64,000 nt of DNA from an uncultured Fidelibacterota bacterium. GTDB lineage: Bacteria > Fidelibacterota > Marinisomatia > Marinisomatales > TCS55. Position numbers and translations under genes: made by a program. Location of the stretch: the NCBI GenBank assembly GCA_902615915.1, contig CACMQQ010000002.1, positions 62,001 through 126,000 on the forward strand, in the 5' to 3' direction. Each line of letters starts with the position of its first letter. Position 1 is the stretch's first letter. A model generated the notes under the pieces. The model had not been told where the DNA came from and did not search any database. It worked only from the letters and a program-made list of their open reading frames with translations. Positions 58,745 through 64,000 of the stretch are shown in pieces.

Positions 58745-59599
58745 TTATCCTAAGTAAGTTCTCAAAGATTTACTGCGCGAGCGATGTCTTAAACGCCTAA
58801 TTGCTTTTTCTTTAATTTGTCGGACTCTTTCACGCGTTAAATTGAATTCTTCACCAATTTCATTTAATGTCAAAGCATAATCCCTGTCAATACCAAAATA
58901 CATTTTAATAACTTGTCTTTCTCTATCTTTTAATGTATCAAGAGACTGCCTTATTTCATCCTTTAATGATTCTGCCATTAAAGGTTCATCAGGATCAATC
59001 TGTCCATCATCTTCAATAACGTCAATTAGAGAGTTTTTATCCCCATCCCTAAAAGGTGCATTCAAAGAGTGATGCCTTCTCGAGATTCGCATTGCATCTA
59101 TAACTTCATCGCTGGTCATTTCAAGATTTCTACCAATTTCTTCCTCATTAGGTGATCTTTCAACTTCAGCTTCAAGTTTTTCAGCTGCTTTGGTTATTTT
59201 AGAAATTGTTCCAACTCTGTTTAGAGGCAATCTGACAATTCTGGAATGCTCTGCCAATGCTTGTAAAATTGACTGCCTAATCCACCAAACAGCGTATGAA
59301 ATAAATTTAAACCCTCTAGTTTCATCAAAACGACCCGCAGCTTTCATTAATCCCATATTGCCTTCATTTATTAGATCTGTTAGAGGCAAGCCTTGCCCTT
59401 GATAATCTTTAGCAACAGAAACAACAAACCTTAAATTTGCTTCAACAAGTTCTTTCATTGCTAGGCGATTCCCTTTTTTTATAGCTTGCGCTAATTCAAC
59501 TTCTCTTGAAGGATGCAAAGGTTCATATTTACCTATTTCTTCAAGATACTGACTTAGGCTTCTGTTTGATTCATTAATCGGTCTAGCTGCTTTTGGCAT
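58745..59599 (-). CDS. rpoD: Primary RNA polymerase sigma factor (sigma-70/SigA)
   Basis: 284 residues. It begins directly with region 1.2 ([27 protein letters not shown]) and lacks region 1.1 and the large non-conserved insert. Region 2 has [37 protein letters not shown], region 3 [12 protein letters not shown], and region 4 [28 protein letters not shown]. The length and start are like the primary sigma of the Bacteroidota. It heads the rpoD-rpsU run, with AAGGA 10 nt before the ATG. An alternative sigma is unlikely given the full conservation. Confidence 0.93.
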   Translation of the reverse strand: MPKAARPINESNRSLSQYLEEIGKYEPLHPSREVELAQAIKKGNRLAMKELVEANLRFVVSVAKDYQGQGLPLTDLINEGNMGLMKAAGRFDETRGFKFISYAVWWIRQSILQALAEHSRIVRLPLNRVGTISKITKAAEKLEAEVERSPNEEEIGRNLEMTSDEVIDAMRISRRHHSLNAPFRDGDKNSLIDVIEDDGQIDPDEPLMAESLKDEIRQSLDTLKDRERQVIKMYFGIDRDYALTLNEIGEEFNLTRERVRQIKEKAIRRLRHRSRSKSLRTYLG

Positions 59600-59694
59600 T
59601 ATTTTGAAATCCTTTTTTTAAAATTTTAACAAATAAAGCTTTGAAAGATACATTTAAAATTTCAACTCTCACAGGAAATTATGATTATCAAAAA

Positions 59695-60465
59695 TTAATT
59701 TTCCACAAGCCTTGAAAACTCATTTAAAGATAAAGTCTCAGGTCTTCTTGAAAAATCTATCTCATTTTTAATATTCTCAGGAATGTTGAATTCATGGAGC
59801 GAGTTTTTTAGCATTTTTCTTCTCATTGAGAATGCTTTTCTAACAATTTTGTTCAATTTTAAATAATTATTATCTGAAATCAGTGGAATTCTTTTTTTTG
59901 TAAATCGAACAATGGCTGAGTGAACTTTTGGTTTTGGATAGAATACCTCTGGAGGAATTTTAAAACACAACTTAACATCAACATACATACCAACCATTAC
60001 TGTTAACCTAGAGTAGTTTTTTGATCCAGGCTCTGAAATTAATCTCTCTGCAACTTCTTTTTGCATCATAATAAATGCATCGTTCCAAAAATCCAACTGC
60101 TCAATTAGCCAAAAAATTATTGGCGAAGTGATATTGTAGGGAATATTTCCAACTACTCTAAGAGGGTTAGAAATTGGTAAATCACATATATCTTGCAGCA
60201 AAATATCTTTATGAATAATATGCAAACCTTTGAGATTTTTTGCTATTTGAAGTTTTTTTATTAGTAGTGGGTCAATCTCAACTACGACCATTTGATTAAC
60301 ATGAGGATATATTTGCCTAGTCAGCGAACCATCTCCTGGTCCAATTTCTAAAAAATTGTCCTTTTCATGAGGAGAGATATTGTCAACAATCTTTTTGATT
60401 AAATTTTTATCAACAACAAAATTCTGCCCCCATTTCATTCTAAATGGATGGCCAGTTTTATTCAA
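59695..60465 (-). CDS. ksgA: 16S rRNA dimethyladenosine transferase
   Basis: Dimethylates two adjacent adenosines at the 3' end of 16S rRNA. 256 residues with KWGQNFVVDKNLIKKIV, the SAM-binding FLEIGPGDGSLT, the catalytic motif VVGNIPYNITSPI and the C-terminal FRP/YPKPKVHSAIVRF region. The TTG at 60465 gives a typical N-terminus; an ATG nine codons later would start at MKWGQNF and is also possible. Neither has a strong ribosome site. It follows tatD by 33 nt in a common tatD-ksgA order. Confidence 0.94.
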   Translation of the reverse strand: MNKTGHPFRMKWGQNFVVDKNLIKKIVDNISPHEKDNFLEIGPGDGSLTRQIYPHVNQMVVVEIDPLLIKKLQIAKNLKGLHIIHKDILLQDICDLPISNPLRVVGNIPYNITSPIIFWLIEQLDFWNDAFIMMQKEVAERLISEPGSKNYSRLTVMVGMYVDVKLCFKIPPEVFYPKPKVHSAIVRFTKKRIPLISDNNYLKLNKIVRKAFSMRRKMLKNSLHEFNIPENIKNEIDFSRRPETLSLNEFSRLVEN

Positions 60466-60498
60466 TTGAAATTGTAAAGTTGAGGTTATAAAGGATTT

Positions 60499-61257
60499 TT
60501 AAGGCAATCTGAAAATTTCAGATGCGTTGTTACTAGTTTGCTTCGCAATTTCTTCATAATCTATGTCATAAATCTCAGATAATTTTTTAGCAACATATAC
60601 AACCCTCGATGGTTCGTTCGGTTTTCCACGGTAGGGTTCAGGTGAAAGATATGGTGAATCTGTTTCAATTAATACCCTATCCAACGGAACTGACTTTGCA
60701 ACTTCAGGGAGGTGACTATTTTTGAAAGTGATATTTCCTGAAAAAGAAATGTAGTATCCTAAGTCCAAAAATGCTTTAGCAGTATCTAATGTTGATGAAA
60801 AACAATGCGAGACCCCAATTACATCAGGAAAATCTGATAATATTTCAAGGATGTCTTGATCAGCATCTCGATTGTGAATGATAACAGGCTTGTCTAGCTC
60901 TTGAGCAATATCCATTTGCGACCTAAAGACTTCTTTTTGCGTTTCTTTTTCAGAGATATTTTTAAAATAATCAAGACCTAACTCACCAATTGCAATCATG
61001 CTTTCATATTCCATCATCTCATAGATTTGATCAAGGTATCCATCTTGAACATCTTTTGAATCATGAGGATGAACACCGCAAGAAGCAAAAATATTATCGT
61101 CCTCTTCTGTAATTTCTAAGCATTGTTTTGATGTATTAATGTTTGTTCCAGCGCAAATAAAACGAGTAACATTGGCTTCATTTGCACGGTCTAGTACATC
61201 GCTCAAATTGTTTTTAATTTCATCATAATATAAGTGACAGTGCGTGTCTATTAACAT
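60499..61257 (-). CDS. tatD: TatD-family metal-dependent hydrolase/DNase
   Basis: About 252 residues from the ATG at 61257, which places the metal motif IDTHCHLYYDE at the N-terminus as is normal. A longer in-frame extension to 61335 has no supporting homology. Other motifs are CGVHPHDSKDV, AIGELGLDYFKN, PVIIHNRDADQD, VSHCFSS and LIETDSPYLSPEPYRGKPNEP. TatD proteins are 3'-5' exonucleases and D-aminoacyl-tRNA-deacylase relatives. It is separated from divergent cutC by an 84-nt promoter region. Confidence 0.92.
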   Translation of the reverse strand: MLIDTHCHLYYDEIKNNLSDVLDRANEANVTRFICAGTNINTSKQCLEITEEDDNIFASCGVHPHDSKDVQDGYLDQIYEMMEYESMIAIGELGLDYFKNISEKETQKEVFRSQMDIAQELDKPVIIHNRDADQDILEILSDFPDVIGVSHCFSSTLDTAKAFLDLGYYISFSGNITFKNSHLPEVAKSVPLDRVLIETDSPYLSPEPYRGKPNEPSRVVYVAKKLSEIYDIDYEEIAKQTSNNASEIFRLP

Positions 61258-61300
61258 AAATTCATTAATTCTATTAATTTTAAATAAATAAGGTAAATAA

Positions 61301-61308
61301 ATTATAAT
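61301..61308. promoter_or_regulatory. Overlapping divergent -10 elements between tatD and cutC
   Basis: ATTATAAT reads TATAAT on both strands: plus 61303-61308 towards cutC, minus 61306-61301 towards tatD. This would give leaders of about 30 nt for both genes. A TTAAGCTTAA palindrome lies at 61316-61325. No good -35 pair is visible, as expected if this phylum uses a Bacteroidota-like promoter. Confidence 0.4.
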
Positions 61309-61341
61309 ACCACACTTAAGCTTAAACAAAGTCAAATTTTT

Positions 61342-61971
61342 ATGAATTTAAATTTTACCAAAGAAGCGTGCGTTGATAGTATTGATAATGCAATTAGTGT
61401 TGAAAAAAATGGTGCCGATCAAATTGAACTTTGTTCAAGACTAGATTTAGATGGTCTAACTCCAAGCAAAAAATTAATATTGCAAACAATCAGAAGGGTC
61501 TCTATTCCAATTAAGGTAATGATTAGATCGCGGCCAGGGAATTTTACTTACAACCAGAATGATGTCAAAACCATGCTTGATAGTATTGAATTTTGCCAGA
61601 AAAATGGAGTCAATGACATAGCTTTTGGAGCTCTTAATAGAAATAGGAAGATAGATGAAAAAATTATAGATCAGATTGTTTCTAAATACACAGGATTAAA
61701 TATAACATTTCACAAAGCAATAGATTTAGTTGATAATCAGATCAATGAGATACAAAAGTTATTAAAATTTAACCAAATAAAAGCCGTTTTAACTTCTGGG
61801 GGCCAAAAAAATGCCGTTGATGGTCAAGAGAATATTAAAAAACTATCTGAACGCTTTAAAGATGAAATTGATATCATTGCTGCTGGAAGTATAACAAATA
61901 AGAATATTAAAAAAATACATAAAACATTGGGATTAAAGATTTATCATGGAAAAAAGATTGTTGATAGCTAA
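61342..61971 (+). CDS. cutC: CutC-family protein
   Basis: TIM-barrel protein named for copper homeostasis, whose actual biochemical role is unsettled. 209 residues with EACVDSIDNAISVEKNGADQIELCSRLDLDGLTPS at the start, VMIRSRPGNFTY, and FHKAIDLVDN, VLTSGGQKNAVDGQENI, all typical. It is slightly short, ending soon after IYHGKKIV. It is the only plus-strand gene in this housekeeping block, one base from the convergent metG stop. Confidence 0.9.
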   Translation: MNLNFTKEACVDSIDNAISVEKNGADQIELCSRLDLDGLTPSKKLILQTIRRVSIPIKVMIRSRPGNFTYNQNDVKTMLDSIEFCQKNGVNDIAFGALNRNRKIDEKIIDQIVSKYTGLNITFHKAIDLVDNQINEIQKLLKFNQIKAVLTSGGQKNAVDGQENIKKLSERFKDEIDIIAAGSITNKNIKKIHKTLGLKIYHGKKIVDS

Positions 61972-61972
61972 A

Positions 61973-63838
61973 CTAATAAATTTTTTCTCCTAATACTAAA
62001 TCATCAGAATTTGAAGTAATTAAAGATAATTTTTTCCCTTTTTTAGCAGCAAGCAACATCCCTTCAGATTGTATTCCAAAAATCTTAGAACCTTTTAGAT
62101 TGGTAACAACGATTATATTTTTTCCTACGAGATCTTCTAAATTGTAGTGCTTTGAAATACCAGAAACAATCTGAATCTTACTTTTCCCAATATCAGCGAT
62201 AATTTTATATAGTTTATCTGAATTATCAATTTTTACAACTTGTTTTATTTGTGCAACTTTTAATTCAATATTGGAAAACTTTTCATAAGAAATAATATTA
62301 TCAGAGGGGTTCATTTTATGGCTTTTATTGTGATTTTTTTTAATACTAACATCGATTCTGGGAAAAAGGGGTTCATGTTTTTTAACAGTTAAACCATTTT
62401 CAAAGAAACCCCAATCACAATTAAATGAATTATCTCCCAAAATATTTAAAGCTTGATTCATTTTATTTGGCATAACAGCTATTAATGATAGACATGAAAT
62501 TCTTAAAGCTTCAGCAGAGGTAAGCAAAACACTGGATGCAGCCGTCATATCAGTTTTTACTAATTTCCAAGGAGCCATAGATTCAATGTACTTATTAATA
62601 CTTTTTATACAATTCATTGAATTATCAATTGCTTCATTAATTTTCATTTTACGAAAGCATTCGTTTGTAAAACTTATAACTTTAGAGCTCTCAACCTGAA
62701 CTATTCTTCCCCTTGATGATTTATCAAAACCTGAAGATAATTTACCTTCAAAAAATTTATCAATGAGATTGGTTATTCTACTGAGTAAATTTCCTAGGTC
62801 GTTCGCTAGATCACTATTATATCTAGTAAAAAATAATTCCTCAGAAAAATTTGAATCCTGTCCTAGTTTCATATCTCTCATTAAAAAGAATCTTAATGAA
62901 TCTTCGTCAAACTCATCTATTAAGTCTAGAGGATTTATCACGTTGCCTACTGATTTGCTCATCTTTGAATCTTTGTTAAGCCACCAACCATGTGCGAAAA
63001 TTGTTTTTGGAAGATCCAAACCTATCGACATAAGCATAGTTGGCCAATAAACACAATGGGTTGTTAAAATGTCTTTACCTATCAAATGAATATTGGCTGG
63101 CCAAAACTTTCTAAATTTTTCATTACTATTTGAGTAACCTATTGAAGAAATATAATTTATTAAAGCATCAAACCAAACATAGGTAACGTAATTTTTATCA
63201 AAAGGCAGTTCAATACCCCATTTTAAACGCGATTTAGGTCTAGATATGCATAAGTCATTAAGTGGTTTATTTAAAAATCCAAGAACTTCGTTTTTTCTGT
63301 AATCCGGCATTATAAAGTCAGGATTTTGCTTAATGTGTTCAATTAATTCTTGCTGATAAGCTGACATTTTAAAAAAATAATTTTTTTCCTTTAATTTCTT
63401 AATATCTTTGAAAATACCACTCTCTGCTTCCTTCTCAGTTATAAATCTTTCCTCTGAGATTGAATAGAGCCCTTCATATTCATCAAAATAAATATCTCCG
63501 TTATCATATACCTTTTGTAAAATTTTTTTAACAATAGTGGTGTGCCTATTCTCAGTGGTCCTAATGAAATCATCATACTTTATATTAAGCTTATCCCATA
63601 ATTCTTTAAATCTTGGAACCATTGAATCGCAATGCTCTTTAGGGCTAATATTATTTTTAATAGCTGCTTGTTCAACTTTTTGACCATGCTCATCCAATCC
63701 AGTTAAAAAGATAGAATTAATTTTTTGGAATTTATATTGCCTGGAAATAACATCTGCTAAGATAGTGGTGTAGGCATGGCCTATATGAGGCCTATCATTG
63801 ACATAGTAAATAGGTGTGGTTATATAGAAGTTTTTCAA
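61973..63838 (-). CDS. metG: Methionyl-tRNA synthetase with C-terminal tRNA-binding domain
   Basis: 621 residues. The HIGH motif is in PIYYVNDRPHIGHAYTT, the KMSKS motif is in SKMSKSVGNVINPLDL. The CxxC zinc knuckles of the E. coli type are absent (the region reads EGLYSISEERFITEKEAE), so it is a zinc-less form. A Trbp111/EMAP-like OB domain ends the protein (IELKVAQIKQVVKI, IVSGISKHYNLEDLVGKNIIVVTNL, GIQSEGMLLAA). The start is TTG overlapping the TGA of the upstream gene; no ATG precedes the conserved N-terminus. Confidence 0.95.
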   Translation of the reverse strand: MKNFYITTPIYYVNDRPHIGHAYTTILADVISRQYKFQKINSIFLTGLDEHGQKVEQAAIKNNISPKEHCDSMVPRFKELWDKLNIKYDDFIRTTENRHTTIVKKILQKVYDNGDIYFDEYEGLYSISEERFITEKEAESGIFKDIKKLKEKNYFFKMSAYQQELIEHIKQNPDFIMPDYRKNEVLGFLNKPLNDLCISRPKSRLKWGIELPFDKNYVTYVWFDALINYISSIGYSNSNEKFRKFWPANIHLIGKDILTTHCVYWPTMLMSIGLDLPKTIFAHGWWLNKDSKMSKSVGNVINPLDLIDEFDEDSLRFFLMRDMKLGQDSNFSEELFFTRYNSDLANDLGNLLSRITNLIDKFFEGKLSSGFDKSSRGRIVQVESSKVISFTNECFRKMKINEAIDNSMNCIKSINKYIESMAPWKLVKTDMTAASSVLLTSAEALRISCLSLIAVMPNKMNQALNILGDNSFNCDWGFFENGLTVKKHEPLFPRIDVSIKKNHNKSHKMNPSDNIISYEKFSNIELKVAQIKQVVKIDNSDKLYKIIADIGKSKIQIVSGISKHYNLEDLVGKNIIVVTNLKGSKIFGIQSEGMLLAAKKGKKLSLITSNSDDLVLGEKIY

Positions 63839-64000
63839 ATTACTTTTTTAATTTTTTTGCCCTTCAATAGGGTTTGCATTGACATAAGAAAATTAATTAG
63901 TGTCAAATTTATATCAAGATTTAGTTTCAAAGCACTCAAAGTATGTTCAATTAATTTGTTGATTTCAACAAGATCTGCATTGGGATAATTTTTGTTAAAT
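63835..64000 (-). CDS. holB: C-terminal fragment, probable DNA polymerase III delta-prime subunit (runs off window)
   Basis: An open minus-strand frame from the window edge to a TGA at 63835-63837 encodes 54 residues. The end is helical (LVEINKLIEHTLSALKLNLDINL, then KKVI). The 'Leu-Asn-...-Asn' helix resembles the C-terminal collar domain of HolB, and holB-metG-tatD-ksgA is a common order. The identification rests on this short piece and on context. The stop overlaps the metG TTG start. Confidence 0.45.
   Translation of the reverse strand, partial: FNKNYPNADLVEINKLIEHTLSALKLNLDINLTLINFLMSMQTLLKGKKIKKVI

Noticed and set aside
61258-61335. Longer N-terminus for tatD
   Set aside because: The family begins with the IDTHCH motif and the extension covers the divergent promoter region with cutC.

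Overview
The window is an AT-rich (by eye about one third G+C), very compact stretch of bacterial chromosome carrying about 60 genes. I see no insertion sequences, phage genes, CRISPR arrays, rRNA or tRNA genes. The genes point to a Gram-negative, LPS-making bacterium of the Fibrobacterota-Chlorobiota-Bacteroidota (FCB) side of the tree. The evidence is a complete CMP-Kdo pathway, Lpt transport genes, several outer-membrane proteins, a short primary sigma factor without region 1.1, a DUF4835 protein, a DUF2723 membrane protein and a DUF4139 protein. A marine lineage such as Candidatus Marinimicrobia (SAR406) fits best, but this is inference from gene content and no marker search was run.

Layout. 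1-1340: the 5' part of metH on the minus strand, preceded by a SAM-II type riboswitch and an intrinsic terminator. 1611-4798 (+): rng-rplU-rpmA-mdh. 4795-15472 (-): a long run from a very large protease/propeller/barrel outer-membrane protein through radA, tgt, three envelope proteins of unknown role, a Nudix hydrolase, queG, elbB and a Rieske protein. 15599-18304 (+): an LpxH-like phosphoesterase, a HEAT-repeat lipoprotein and an exported FxLYD-like protein. 18325-28330 (-): kdsB-pyrG-kdsA-kdsC-lptC-lptB-rpoN-hflK-hflC-argF-kdsD, closed by an intrinsic terminator. 28421-34893 (-): a Yip1-family protein, a TolC-like channel, a membrane-fusion protein, a MacB-type ATPase and two tandem FtsX/MacB-type permeases.

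34991-43762: cca, a DUF4835 protein (+), a umuD-umuC-MGMT DNA-damage block, a family 2 glycosyltransferase, a DUF2723 membrane protein and a DUF1844 protein. 43852-51567 (-): a K+ channel, a stand-alone cyclic-nucleotide-binding protein, valS, a DUF4139 protein and recG. 51670-55727: two diverged paralogous exported proteins flanking an M28 peptidase lipoprotein and a Tat-exported PLP enzyme. 55729-64000: mostly minus-strand housekeeping genes (holB end, metG, tatD, ksgA, rpoD, rpsU, glmM, an rRNA/tRNA m5U methyltransferase) with cutC on the plus strand.

Most minus-strand neighbours overlap by 1-20 nt or sit within 15 nt of each other, and several coupled genes use TTG or GTG starts. The most informative non-coding signal is the metH leader. 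The 3' pseudoknot strand of the SAM-II aptamer can instead pair over 8 nt with the loop side of the downstream terminator, which gives a complete transcription-attenuation circuit readable from the sequence. The best protein-level leads are the protease-propeller-barrel fusion, the paralogous exported pair with a shared start-proximal motif, and the K+ channel encoded next to a separate cyclic-nucleotide-binding protein.
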